Shown here: positions 9,854 to 21,723 of the stretch, piece by piece
How the letters are laid out: each line of letters starts with the position of its first letter
Position numbering within the stretch: the first letter of the stretch is position 1
Source: Pseudomonas putida
GTDB taxonomy: Bacteria > Pseudomonadota > Gammaproteobacteria > Pseudomonadales > Pseudomonadaceae
DNA: 64,000 bases
Reading direction: 5' to 3'
NCBI GenBank assembly: GCA_041071465.1
Contig: CP163498.1
Span: 3,986,001-4,050,000 of the forward strand
Notes under the pieces: generated by a model
What the model was told of the DNA's origin: nothing
What the model saw: the letters and a program-made list of their open reading frames with translations, nothing else
Databases searched by the model: none
Program-made: the position numbers and the translations under genes

Positions 9854-9889
9854 CCGGCCCTTTCGCGGCTATAGCCGCGAAAGGGCCGG
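9854..9889. repeat. Perfect 36-bp palindrome (REP-like) between convergent genes
   Basis: CCGGCCCTTTCGCGGCTA is followed at once by its exact complement, making a 36-base palindrome with no spacer. It lies 20 bases after the diguanylate cyclase stop and 15 before the dacB stop. The core resembles P. putida REP sequences. It may end transcripts from both sides, though it lacks a T-run. Confidence 0.7.
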
Positions 9890-9903
9890 TACCGACCAAC
9901 CCA

Positions 9904-11361
9904 TCAGTTGGCTGCTGTGCTGCCAGCCAGCTTCGGCTGGCGATACAGGTCCAGCAACACCTGGTCCAGCACCTGCGAGGCGCCCCACGGTTTTGGGTCG
10001 TTGAGGATCGCCGCCACCGCCCAGGTATGGCCGTTGCTGTCGCGGCTGAAACCGGCAATCGCCCGTACGGTGTTCAGCGTACCGGTCTTGATGTGCCCTT
10101 CACCGGTCATGGCGGTGCGCTTCAAGCGCTTGCGCATGGTGCCGTCCATGCCCACCAGCGGCATCGAGCTCATGAACTCGGCAGCGTAAGGGCTCTTCCA
10201 GGCAGCCTGCAGCATGGCAGCCATTTCCCGGGTACTGACCCGTTCGGCACGCGACAGGCCAGAGCCGTTTTCCATTACCAGGTGCGGCGCGGTAATACCC
10301 TTTTTGGCCAGCCATTGGCGCACCACGCGCTGGGCGGCGCGGGCGTCGTCGCCATCGGCATCGGTGCGGAACTGCGCGCCAAGGCTCAGGAACAGCTGCT
10401 GGGCCATGGTGTTGTTGCTGTATTTGTTGATGTCGCGGATCACCTCCACCAGGTCTGGCGAGAAGGCGCGGGCCAGCAAGCGAGCGCTTTTGGGGACATT
10501 CTCGATGCGGTCGCCACCCTGAATGCTGCCACCCAGTTCGTTCCAGATCGCGCGCACGGCACCGGCGGCGTAAGTCGGGTGGTCGAGCAGCGAAAGGTAA
10601 GTCTGCGAGTTGCAGCCGTCACCCAACTGGCCGCTGACCGTCACGCTGATGCCGTCGGCCTGGGGCACCGGGTTGTAGCGCACATCACCGGTGCACTGTT
10701 TCGATGCCACGGCCTTGACCTGGTTGTCGATACGGATGCTGGCAATCGGTGGTTCCACTGCGATGGTAACTTTGCCGCCGTCGTTACGGGCGACGAAGCG
10801 CAGGGCCTTGAGGTTGACCAGCAGCGAGTCGGGCTTGACCAGGAACGGCTTGTTTTCATCGCCGCCGTCGTCGTTGAACTGCGGCAGGTTGGGCTGCACG
10901 AAGTGGCTGCGGTCCAGCACCAGGTCACCGGTGACGGTGCGCACGCCATTGGCGCGCAGGTCACGCATCAGCAACCACAGCTTTTCCATGTTCAGTTTGG
11001 GGTCCCCGCCACCTTTGAGGTACAGGTTACCGTTGAGCACCCCGTTGCTCAGGGTGCCGTCCGTATAGAACTCGGTTTTCCACTGAAAGGTCGGGCCCAG
11101 CAGCTCGAGGGCGGCGTAAGTGGTGACCAGTTTCATGGTCGAGGCCGGGTTCACCGAAACATCGGCATTGAACACGGTCGGGGTTCCGGGGCCGTCCAGC
11201 GGCAGCATCACCAGCGACAGCGCAGTGTCCTGCAGCTTGTTGGCCTTGAGTGCCTGCTGCACTTTGGCAGGCAGGGTGGTATTGACGGCGGCGGCGTGGC
11301 TGGGCAAGGCAATTGGCAACAGCAAGCCGGCGAGAAAGAGGGGACGAAGCGTTTTGATCAT
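9904..11361 (-). CDS. dacB: D-alanyl-D-alanine carboxypeptidase/endopeptidase DacB (PBP4)
   Basis: DacB is a periplasmic class C penicillin-binding protein that trims the terminal D-Ala and cleaves peptide crosslinks in peptidoglycan. The 485-residue protein begins with a Sec signal peptide (MIKTLRPLFLAGLLLPIALPS then HAAA). All three active-site motifs are present: STMK (SxxK), SNN (SxN) and KTGT (KTG). The long insert between SxxK and SxN fits PBP4. The frame is open 58 codons upstream, but the ATG at 11361 gives the signal peptide. In P. aeruginosa, PBP4 status influences AmpC beta-lactamase induction; any such role here is inference. Confidence 0.95.
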   Translation of the reverse strand: MIKTLRPLFLAGLLLPIALPSHAAAVNTTLPAKVQQALKANKLQDTALSLVMLPLDGPGTPTVFNADVSVNPASTMKLVTTYAALELLGPTFQWKTEFYTDGTLSNGVLNGNLYLKGGGDPKLNMEKLWLLMRDLRANGVRTVTGDLVLDRSHFVQPNLPQFNDDGGDENKPFLVKPDSLLVNLKALRFVARNDGGKVTIAVEPPIASIRIDNQVKAVASKQCTGDVRYNPVPQADGISVTVSGQLGDGCNSQTYLSLLDHPTYAAGAVRAIWNELGGSIQGGDRIENVPKSARLLARAFSPDLVEVIRDINKYSNNTMAQQLFLSLGAQFRTDADGDDARAAQRVVRQWLAKKGITAPHLVMENGSGLSRAERVSTREMAAMLQAAWKSPYAAEFMSSMPLVGMDGTMRKRLKRTAMTGEGHIKTGTLNTVRAIAGFSRDSNGHTWAVAAILNDPKPWGASQVLDQVLLDLYRQPKLAGSTAAN

Positions 11362-11496
11362 AGTGAGTAAATACCCTGCGGCGAGGGAAAAGGGCTTTGG
11401 GGCTGTAAGAGATGATGGCCCCACGACGTAAAGAATACGCATTATGCCCCAAGCGCAGCGTCGATGCGCCACGTTCGACGGAAAAGCATCGCCAAT

Positions 11497-11525
11497 AAAA
11501 AGGCCACCTCGGGGGGTGGCCTTTT
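11497..11525. terminator. Bidirectional-type terminator after yggL
   Basis: GGCCACC (11502-11508) and GGTGGCC (11515-11521) form a stem flanked by A5 on the left and T4 on the right, so it can work in either direction. It lies 35 bases after the minus-strand yggL stop and would end that transcript before dacB. Confidence 0.8.
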
Positions 11526-11560
11526 CAGCAATCAACCTTTCAGCACGAAGCTGACAAGTC

Positions 11561-11905
11561 TCACTCAGCCTTGTTGATCGGCTTTTCCGGGTACCAGGCG
11601 TCCAGCAGCGGGCTGACTTCGATCTTGGTCAGTTCGCTACGGCCTTTGAGCCAGGCTTCAACGGCAGCACGCTGTTCTTCGCTGACCGAGCCACGTTTGA
11701 CCGAGCAAACCAGGCCGAAATCGTCACCGCCTACATAATCCAGGCCGTTGGCGTCCATGGCTTCTTCCAGGAACGCGTCGAGGAAAGCATCGATTGCCTG
11801 GTCATCCAGATCTTCCTTGAATTCCAGGTTCAGCTCGAAGCCCAATTCCTGAAACTCGTCGACACACAGCTTCTTGCGCAGACGACGGGAGCGGTTTGTG
11901 GCCAT
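11561..11905 (-). CDS. yggL: YggL family 50S ribosome-binding protein (DUF469)
   Basis: The 114-residue acidic-tailed protein matches the YggL/DUF469 family, whose E. coli member binds the 50S subunit. Visible features are the basic start MATNRSRRLRKKLCVDEFQELGF and the acidic FLEEAMDANGLDYVGGDDFG middle (given in part), with a conserved LTKIEVSPLLDAWYP near the end. It is monocistronic with its own terminator. The molecular role in Pseudomonas is not established. Confidence 0.88.
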   Translation of the reverse strand: MATNRSRRLRKKLCVDEFQELGFELNLEFKEDLDDQAIDAFLDAFLEEAMDANGLDYVGGDDFGLVCSVKRGSVSEEQRAAVEAWLKGRSELTKIEVSPLLDAWYPEKPINKAE

Positions 11906-11946
11906 GAAACAATCCTCTTAGGTAATAACGCCGCGCAGTCTACCAG

Positions 11947-15579
<3,633 letters not shown>

Positions 15580-15587
15580 GACCACTC

Positions 15588-16205
15588 TCAGACCAGCGCA
15601 TTGCGCTTGGCCATTTCGATCAAGTCGACCAGCGTGTTGACCTGTAGCTTGTGCATGAGGCGCTTCTTGTAGGTGCTGACGGTCTTGCTGCTGAGAAACA
15701 TGCCCTTGGCAATTTCCTTGTTGCTGCGGCCTTGAGCGAAAAGTTGCAGTACCATCAATTCACGGTCATTTACCTGGCGAAAAAGTTGCAAGTCGGTATC
15801 GATCACCTGGTTGTGCTTAATGGCCTGGCTGGGGAAATAGTTATAACCGGCCAGTACGGCTTTGATAGCACTGAGCAGTTCACTCAGGTCTTCCTGCTTG
15901 CACACGTAACCTGCGGCACCCGAGTGCATGCAGCGTACGGCAAACAATGCCGGGGATTGTGCAGTCAATACCAGCACCTTCAAGGGCAGGGCCATGGACT
16001 GAAACCGGGAAAGCACCTCCAGGCCGTCTAGCTTGGGAATGCTGATGTCGAGGATGACCAGATCGGGGTTGCTCTCGCGGATCATCTGCATGGCGTCTAC
16101 GCCATTGTCCGACTCGCCGACAATTTTGTAGTTCTGGTTTTCCAGCAGCATACGGACGGCCAGGCGGATGACCGGGTGGTCGTCAACAATAAATATGGAG
16201 TGCAT
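15588..16205 (-). CDS. LuxR/NarL-family response regulator partner of the hybrid kinase
   Basis: The 205-residue regulator has a receiver domain (HSIFIVDDHPVIR; phospho-Asp in DLVILDISIPKLDG) and a C-terminal LuxR-type helix-turn-helix (NDRELMVLQLFAQGRSNKEI, followed by SSKTVSTYKKRL). It lies upstream of the hybrid kinase on the same strand, eight bases before the kinase ATG, so the two form an operon and the regulator is the expected final phosphate acceptor. It resembles BvgA/RocA-type regulators. The ATG at 16205 has GGGAAG six bases upstream; a TTG two codons earlier overlaps that site. Targets are unknown; fimbrial or biofilm genes are the usual ones for this class. Confidence 0.9.
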   Translation of the reverse strand: MHSIFIVDDHPVIRLAVRMLLENQNYKIVGESDNGVDAMQMIRESNPDLVILDISIPKLDGLEVLSRFQSMALPLKVLVLTAQSPALFAVRCMHSGAAGYVCKQEDLSELLSAIKAVLAGYNYFPSQAIKHNQVIDTDLQLFRQVNDRELMVLQLFAQGRSNKEIAKGMFLSSKTVSTYKKRLMHKLQVNTLVDLIEMAKRNALV

Positions 16206-16488
16206 GTTCAACTTCCCTGCGGTCGATTGACGGTGACAGGTGGCACCTTATCGCAGTTGGAAGTCGTCTGGCATGGGAGGAAGGGCTGTTAGCGCCATAT
16301 GGGAAATGGCTTACAAGATAAAACAAAACGGGCTACGAAATAGGCATGCTTAACGCAATGTCAAAGCGCACTTAGTAACTTTTCATTGATATTTATACGT
16401 GGTGTTTAGTTTTCAGCCAGCATGCGTAGGAAGTTTCCTGCAACACGCGGAGCAGCGCTGGGCCGAGCCCAGGCTGCACCGACGTGGT

Positions 16489-17820
16489 TCAGGTCGGGCT
16501 GGAGCGCCCGGTCATTTCCCGCGCCATTTCACTGGCGTAGCTGTCGGTCATGCCGGCGATAAAGTCGATCATGCGCAGGAAGGCGCTGTGCAACGAGGCG
16601 TGCGGGTCTGGTGCGTTGTTGCCGATCAGGTCCAGCACCCGGCGGCTCTTGAACGATGGCGTGCGCCCTCCGTGCTGTTCGAGTGCCGCACCGCAGAAGG
16701 TGTTCAGCAGTATTTCCAGGGTGGTGTAGGCGCCGATTTCGTGCAGGGTCTTACGCTTGTCCTGGAAGATTTTGTTGCGTGCCATGTCCTTGGCCTGCAG
16801 CACGCAGCGCTTGGCCGGGCCGTGCATATGCTCGACCAGGTCACCCGGCAGTCGCCCGGCCAGCAACGCCTGCTGCTGTTCGACGAAGGCGTGGGCGGCG
16901 GCGTTGGTCAGGTGTTCGATGGCCTTGCCGCGCAGGATTGCCAGCTTGCGTCTGCGGGAGTCGCGCGGGCCGAGCTGGCGGTAGGTTTCCGGCAGGTCTT
17001 CGCCGACCAGGTCGAGCAACAGCGCTTCGACTTCGGCGTATTGCAGCAGCTCCATTTCCAGGCCGTCTTCCAGGTCGATCAGCGCGTAACAGATGTCATC
17101 GGCAGCTTCCATCAGGTAAACCAGTGGGTGGCGCGCCCAGCGCTGGTGCTCCAGTTGGGGCAGGCCGAGCTTGCGGGCTATCTGCTCGAGCAGGGGTAGT
17201 TCGCTCTGGTAGCTGCCGAACTTGTGCTTCTTGTAGCCCAGGGCGTCGGCATGGCGGGCGCTCCAGGGGTACTTGAGGTAGGTGCCGAGGGTGGCATAGG
17301 TCAGCCGGGTGCCCCCGTCGAACTGGTGATACTCCAGTTGGGTGAGCACGCGAAAGCCTTGGGCGTTGCCTTCGAAGTTGAGGAAGTCGGCTCGCTCGTC
17401 GTCGCTCATGTCGTCCAGCCAGCCACGCCCGGCGGCCTGCTGGAACCAGTGGCGAATGGCGTCTTCGCCGGAGTGGCCGAAGGGCGGGTTGCCGATGTCG
17501 TGGGCCAGGCAGGCCGACTGCACGATCATCCCCAGGTCACTGGGGGCGCACCAGTCCGGCAGGCTGTCGCGCAGGGTTTCGCCGACGCGCATGCCCAGCG
17601 AGCGACCCACGCAGCTGACTTCCAGCGAATGGGTCAGGCGCGTGTGGATATGGTCGTTGCTGGAAACCGGGTGCACCTGGGTCTTGCGCCCGAGGCGGCG
17701 AAAGGCACCAGAGAAGATGATGCGGTCGTGGTCTTTGTGGAAGGGGCTGCGCCCGAGTTCATCGGCGCTGTACAGGGCTTTGCCCAGGCGTTCGCGGGTA
17801 AGCAGGGTGTGCCAGTCCAA
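16489..17820 (-). CDS. dgt: Deoxyguanosinetriphosphate triphosphohydrolase-like protein
   Basis: This HD-domain enzyme hydrolyses dNTPs (dGTP in the founding member) to nucleoside and triphosphate. The 443-residue protein has the metal-binding residues in [10 protein letters not shown] and [18 protein letters not shown], and a later HD-family [19 protein letters not shown] (in part). I chose an unusual TTG start at 17820 because GGAG lies eight bases upstream and the resulting sequence begins (M)[13 protein letters not shown], the expected family start. An upstream ATG at 17874 gives an unlikely cysteine-rich extension. It is followed by the small-membrane-protein trio on the same strand. Confidence 0.92.
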   Translation of the reverse strand: MDWHTLLTRERLGKALYSADELGRSPFHKDHDRIIFSGAFRRLGRKTQVHPVSSNDHIHTRLTHSLEVSCVGRSLGMRVGETLRDSLPDWCAPSDLGMIVQSACLAHDIGNPPFGHSGEDAIRHWFQQAAGRGWLDDMSDDERADFLNFEGNAQGFRVLTQLEYHQFDGGTRLTYATLGTYLKYPWSARHADALGYKKHKFGSYQSELPLLEQIARKLGLPQLEHQRWARHPLVYLMEAADDICYALIDLEDGLEMELLQYAEVEALLLDLVGEDLPETYRQLGPRDSRRRKLAILRGKAIEHLTNAAAHAFVEQQQALLAGRLPGDLVEHMHGPAKRCVLQAKDMARNKIFQDKRKTLHEIGAYTTLEILLNTFCGAALEQHGGRTPSFKSRRVLDLIGNNAPDPHASLHSAFLRMIDFIAGMTDSYASEMAREMTGRSSPT

Positions 17821-17901
17821 GGCGCGGTCTCCGGTCGTTCGAAGCCAGCAGCATAGCCTGTAGGGGCAGCACAAGGCAGCTCCTGCAGGCTGCGCGCGTG
17901 T

Positions 17902-18231
17902 TCAGGGGCGGCGGTTGCCTTGCAGGTACAGGCGTACCAGCGGCAGCAGGCTGGTGCCCAACCGTACCAGGCGCGTCAGGTTGCCGCTGCGCACGCCTTT
18001 ACCCGTGAGGAAGCCCAGCGCTACCACGGCGCCGATGCCCCACAGGGGCGCATGCTTGATTCCCAGGCCATCTTGCAGCGAGCTGCCCATGCCGCGTACG
18101 CGGCGCAGCGGCTCAAGCAACTGCCCGGACTCGTGGCGAATTTCCTGGCGGTGCATCTCCATGCGCAGGCGCAACAGCGCCTTGCGCAGTTCTCGCGGGT
18201 TACGCGTGTTCGGCAGTTCTGGCAGGCTCAT
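17902..18231 (-). CDS. Small basic protein of the DUF883/holin cluster (YqjK-like position)
   Basis: The 109-residue arginine-rich protein has one weak hydrophobic stretch (APLWGIGAVVALGFLTG). Its start overlaps the holin-family stop by four bases, indicating translational coupling. The order DUF883 protein, holin-family protein, small basic protein matches the enterobacterial yqjD-yqjE-yqjK cluster, so it probably takes the YqjK place. The function is unknown; sequence similarity to YqjK itself is not evident by eye. Confidence 0.75.
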   Translation of the reverse strand: MSLPELPNTRNPRELRKALLRLRMEMHRQEIRHESGQLLEPLRRVRGMGSSLQDGLGIKHAPLWGIGAVVALGFLTGKGVRSGNLTRLVRLGTSLLPLVRLYLQGNRRP

Positions 18232-18602
18232 GGCAACAGGCGCTCCCGGTCCTTGGCAAGTTCTTCGAGGGTGGCGCCGAAGGGCGATGACTCGTCGAAC
18301 ACCGCCGCCTTAAGGCGTACACCGCAGTACAGCGCAGCAATGCCATAGAACACGCACAGGCCGATGATCCCGGCCAGTCGATAGCTGTCCCACAGCAGCA
18401 CCAGCAGCAGCCCGGACAGTGCGGTCAGCAGCAGCAGGGCGAACACCAGGCCCAGCCCGGCGAACAGCAGCAGGCGCAAGGTCCGGCCTTTCTGCTCCTG
18501 CAGCTCGATGCCGAACAGCTCGATGTGGCTGTGCAGCAGTCCCAGCGCGGCCGCGCCCAGGCGCCTGCCCGAGGCGCCGGAAGCGTTGGCTTCATTCTCC
18601 AT
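18228..18602 (-). CDS. Phage holin family / YqjE-like membrane protein
   Basis: The 124-residue protein has two adjacent membrane helices (LRLLLFAGLGLVFALLLL and YRLAGIIGLCVFYGIAALY) with an amphipathic N-terminal segment (HSHIELFGIELQEQKGRTL), the pattern of the YqjE/holin-superfamily. In E. coli the cluster is stationary-phase related and linked to ribosome hibernation at the membrane. Despite the name, no lysis role is implied. It lies between the DUF883 gene and the small basic protein gene. Confidence 0.8.
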   Translation of the reverse strand: MENEANASGASGRRLGAAALGLLHSHIELFGIELQEQKGRTLRLLLFAGLGLVFALLLLTALSGLLLVLLWDSYRLAGIIGLCVFYGIAALYCGVRLKAAVFDESSPFGATLEELAKDRERLLP

Positions 18603-18611
18603 GGGAACCCC

Positions 18612-18926
18612 TTAGCGCCGGTTGGCCAGCAGGCCGATCAACAGGCCGACGCCGGCCGCGATGCCGATCGCCTGCCACGGGTTTTCCTGTACGTACTGCT
18701 CGGCGCTGCCCAGCGCCGCCTGGCCGCGATCACGCACCGAGTCCTGGGTCAGTTGCAGGGTTTCGCGGGCCTGGGCCAGACGGTCGTGAATCTGTTCGCG
18801 CAATTCGTCGGCCTGGTCTCCGGCCAGGTTGGCGGTGTCCGCCAGCAGCTTCTCGGTGTCGCGCACCAAGGCCTGGAAGTCAGCCATCAATATCTCTTGT
18901 GCAGTCTTTGCCGATTTGCTGGCCAT
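18612..18926 (-). CDS. DUF883 family protein (YqjD/ElaB-like)
   Basis: The 104-residue protein has a long charged amphipathic helix rich in Q, E and R followed by a C-terminal tail anchor (ENPWQAIGIAAGVGLLIGLL). The PWQAIGIAAGVG segment is diagnostic of the YqjD/ElaB/YgaM family. E. coli YqjD tethers ribosomes to the inner membrane in stationary phase. The ATG at 18926 has GGGAGAG upstream. It is the first gene of a three-gene operon. Confidence 0.88.
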   Translation of the reverse strand: MASKSAKTAQEILMADFQALVRDTEKLLADTANLAGDQADELREQIHDRLAQARETLQLTQDSVRDRGQAALGSAEQYVQENPWQAIGIAAGVGLLIGLLANRR

Positions 18927-19238
18927 GGGTCTCTCCCTGTCGATGAGTGTTGGTAGTTCGAGTAACAGCACGCGTGGAAGGTTCAAGTGCCGGTGCTGGT
19001 ATGGGCCTTGCTAAGCCTTTGCCACGTTGCGGGCGCCTCTGGCGGGTTTTGCGCCGTTTCAGGGCGCCATACGCAGCGAATACCGATAAACCTTAACCCA
19101 ATCCACGACAAACCCAAGAAAAAACCACGCAGGCTTCGCCCGGCTCACCGAAGCAGGGCAGGGGGCTGGCACCGATTCGGTGCAGGGATGCAGGTTCTTG
19201 AACTGTCCTGGTGCCTTTTCAGCAGGTCTGCCTATTTC
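18927..19238. other. 312-base divergent gap before the ammonium transporter
   Basis: No gene is seen. A 15-base inverted repeat with 7-base arms (GCACCGA-T-TCGGTGC, 19169-19183) lies 56 bases before the amt ATG and could be an operator. I looked for a sigma-54 -24/-12 element here and did not find one with correct spacing. Confidence 0.4.
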
Positions 19239-20446
19239 ATGGAAAACATGCACAGCGCGATGGACTCCCTGGTCCACGGTTCCAACACCCTGTTCATACT
19301 CATGGGCGCCATTCTGGTGCTGGCCATGCATGCCGGCTTCGCGTTCCTCGAAGTGGGCACGGTGCGCCACAAGAACCAGGTCAACGCCTTGTCGAAGATC
19401 CTCAGCGACTTTGCCATTTCAGCGCTGGTGTACTTCTTTATAGGCTACTGGATCGCTTATGGGGTCAACTTCCTCCAGCCAGCGGCGACCCTGGCTGCCG
19501 ACCATGGCTATGCGCTGGTCAAGTGCTTCTTCCTGCTCACCTTCGCGGCGGCGATCCCGGCGATCATCTCGGGTGGTATCGCCGAGCGGGCGCGCTTCGT
19601 TCCGCAGCTGTGTGCCACGGCGTTGATCGTGGCGTTCGTCTACCCGTTCTTCGAGGGTGTGGTATGGAACGGTAACCTGGGCGTGCAGGCCTGGCTGCAA
19701 GCACGCTTCGGCGCGCCGTTCCATGACTTTGCCGGCTCTGTGGTGGTGCATGCCATGGGCGGCTGGCTGGCGCTGGCGGCGGTGCTGTTGCTGGGTGCGC
19801 GCCGTGGGCGCTACCGCGATGGGCGGCTGGTGGCGTTTGCGCCGTCGAGCATTCCTTTCCTGGCACTGGGCTCGTGGATCCTGATCATCGGCTGGTTCGG
19901 CTTCAACGTCATGAGCGCCCAGACCTTGCAGGGTGTCAGCGGCCTGGTGGCGATCAACTCGCTGATGGCCATGGTCGGCGGCACACTGTCGGCCCTGCTG
20001 GCCGGGCGCAACGACCCGGGCTTCCTGCACAACGGGCCGCTGGCCGGGCTGGTGGCAATTTGCGCCGGCTCCGACCTGATGCACCCGATTGGCGCACTGG
20101 CCACGGGCCTGGTGGCGGGTGCGCTGTTCGTCTGGACCTTCACCGCAGCGCAGAACCGCTGGAAGATCGACGACGTACTCGGCGTGTGGCCATTGCACGG
20201 CTTGTGCGGTGTGTGGGGTGGCATTGCCTGCGGCATCTTCGGCCAGGTGGCGTTGGGCGGCATGGGGGTGTCAGCCTGGTCAGCCAACTGCTGGGCAGCC
20301 TGATGGGCGTGCTGGTGGCCTTGGTCGGTGGCTTTGCCGTGTACGGGGCAATTCGTGCGCTGCACGGCCTGCGCTTGAGCCATGAGCAGGAGTTCCAGGG
20401 CGCGGACTTGTCGTTGCACCGTATTGGCGCCACCAGCCAGGATTGA
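19239..20446 (+). CDS. amt: Ammonium transporter (Amt family), frameshifted in this sequence
   Basis: This is an inner-membrane ammonium channel of about 402 residues once the frame is repaired. It has many hydrophobic helices, the conserved IPAIISGGIAERA and the two pore histidines in FAGSVVVHAMGG and VWPLHGLCGVWGG. The frame breaks at a five-G run (20264-20268): adding one G restores GGMGGVSLVSQLLGSL and a normal C-terminus ending at 20446; as written it stops early at 20303. No glnK lies nearby, so it is an orphan Amt. The start at MENMHSAMDS is a judgement; the frame is open further upstream. Confidence 0.85.
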
Positions 20447-20519
20447 GCCAGGTCAGGTGCATGACGGGCGCGACAGACCTAGAATAGGTTTCTCTGCATG
20501 CCAAACCGGGATCTGCTCC

Positions 20520-20759
20520 ATGCTGCCTGAATGCCAACTGTTCGGCACCCTCGGCTGCCACCTGTGCGAAGTGGCCGAGGCTGTGCTGATGCCTTTCGTC
20601 GATCACGGCCTGCTGGTGGAACTGGTCGACATCGCCGAGAGCGAGTCCTTGTTCGAGCGCTATGGCTTGATCATTCCGGTGCTGCGGCGCTGCGACAACA
20701 GCGCCGAGTTGCACTGGCCGTTCGATGCCGAACAGGTGGTGGCCTTTCTTGGGCAATGA
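20520..20759 (+). CDS. Glutaredoxin-like protein (DUF836)
   Basis: The 79-residue protein begins MLPECQLFGTLGCHLCEVAE, with a CxxC redox motif (CHLC) after the first strand, followed by ELVDIAES and IPVLRR as in the thioredoxin-fold DUF836 family. It is probably a small cytoplasmic thiol-disulfide protein, but its partner is unknown. The ATG at 20520 gives the family N-terminus. It is a single gene between amt and the M15 peptidase. Confidence 0.8.
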   Translation: MLPECQLFGTLGCHLCEVAEAVLMPFVDHGLLVELVDIAESESLFERYGLIIPVLRRCDNSAELHWPFDAEQVVAFLGQ

Positions 20760-20866
20760 AGGCCGCAGAGGAGTTGCAACCCTGCTCCATGGTCTGTGAA
20801 GCGAGCTGATGATCAGGTTCCGGCGCACTGGCGCCCAGACCTTCTCCATCATCGGAATCGCTCGCC

Positions 20867-21298
20867 ATGTTGATCACTCCCCATTTCACCTTCGATGAAA
20901 TGACCGTTTCCCAGCTCGCCGCCAGGGACGGATTCGATAACACCCCACCCCCTGAAGCCAGGGCCAACCTGCTGTTGCTGTGCTGTGCGCTGGAACAGGT
21001 ACGTGCACTGTTCGACGCGCCCATCATTGTCAGCAGCGGCTATCGCAGTGAAAAGGTCAACCGGCTGATCGGCGGTGCCGTGAGCAGCCAGCATGTGCAA
21101 GGGCTGGCGGCGGACTTCACGGTGGTCGAGGTCAGCCCGCGTGAGACCGTGCGGCGGATCAGCGAAAGTGGCGTGCCCTTCGATCAACTCATTCTGGAAT
21201 TCGACAAGTGGGTGCATCTGTCAGTGACGCGAGACACGCCGCGTAGACAGGTGCTGACCATACGCAAAGGGAGCGGCTACCTGGCGGGGCTGCAATGA
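20867..21298 (+). CDS. M15 family D-Ala-D-Ala carboxypeptidase-like protein
   Basis: The 143-residue protein matches the peptidase M15A (phage endolysin-like) fold: SSGYRSEKVNRLIGG, SQHVQGLAADF with the zinc-binding His and Asp, and a late WVHLSV with the third metal ligand. It begins LITPHFTFDEMTVSQLAAR, the typical N-terminus of this group. No signal peptide is visible, as in phage lysins, so it may be a domesticated phage gene; no phage genes flank it. The substrate would be peptide stems of peptidoglycan. Confidence 0.82.
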   Translation: MLITPHFTFDEMTVSQLAARDGFDNTPPPEARANLLLLCCALEQVRALFDAPIIVSSGYRSEKVNRLIGGAVSSQHVQGLAADFTVVEVSPRETVRRISESGVPFDQLILEFDKWVHLSVTRDTPRRQVLTIRKGSGYLAGLQ

Positions 21299-21332
21299 AG
21301 CGCATTGACGGCAGCAAGGGTATGTTCGTATG

Positions 21333-21348
21333 CTGTATATAAATACAG
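21333..21348 (+). promoter_or_regulatory. LexA box (SOS operator)
   Basis: CTGTATATAAATACAG is a perfect CTG-N10-CAG palindrome with an AT-rich centre, the LexA operator form in gammaproteobacteria and Pseudomonas. It ends 15 bases before the ATG of the 102-residue gene at 21364, so it should repress that gene until DNA damage. Confidence 0.88.
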
Positions 21349-21363
21349 TATTGAGGTGAAGCC

Positions 21364-21672
21364 ATGCTCAACGTCGAGCAACTCAAGTACAGCGTCAACC
21401 GCATGCCCGTGGAGCGGGTGGCCGACGCCGTTCTGGAACTGCGCCTCGAAGGCCTGGTGACCGACGACCGCACGCCGTTCGGCAAGGTCCACTTCAATAC
21501 CTGCTTCGCCGAGATCGAGGCCTTGTTCCAGCGTGCCGGTTACCACCGTGGGCTGGATGTGGTGGGCTACCAGGGGTTGCTCTATGCCCTCTATGACCCT
21601 GGCCGCTGGGAACCTGTGCAGGTGCTGCGCTGGCTGAAGGAACGCAGCGAGGCAGTGGCCGAGGCTGGTTGA
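21364..21672 (+). CDS. Small LexA-controlled protein of unknown function
   Basis: The 102-residue protein begins MLNVEQLKYSVNRMPVERVA. It is soluble, mixed-charge, with no signal peptide or membrane helix and a DRTPFGKVHFNTCF middle. I do not recognise a domain. A LexA box just upstream and a GAGGTGAAGCC ribosome site before the ATG support a real, SOS-induced gene. The RluA-family gene follows 51 bases downstream on the same strand and could be cotranscribed. Its role in the damage response is unknown. Confidence 0.8.
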   Translation: MLNVEQLKYSVNRMPVERVADAVLELRLEGLVTDDRTPFGKVHFNTCFAEIEALFQRAGYHRGLDVVGYQGLLYALYDPGRWEPVQVLRWLKERSEAVAEAG

Positions 21673-21723
21673 GGGCGCGGGCTTGGGCGATAATGCGCGG
21701 CCGTGAACGTTACGAGCCTTGCC

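Noticed and set aside
18228..18602. Holin-family gene as evidence of a prophage
   Set aside because: The neighbours form a YqjD/E/K-type housekeeping cluster with no phage structural or lysis genes.
19160..19190. Sigma-54 promoter for amt (TGGCAC followed by GTGCA)
   Set aside because: GG and GC are 12 bases apart instead of 10, outside sigma-54 spacing.
20264..20268. Programmed frameshifting in amt
   Set aside because: There is no slippery heptamer or downstream stimulatory structure, and the same one-base loss recurs in unrelated genes.
20867..21348. SOS control of the M15 peptidase by the LexA box
   Set aside because: The box is downstream of the peptidase gene and faces the next gene.
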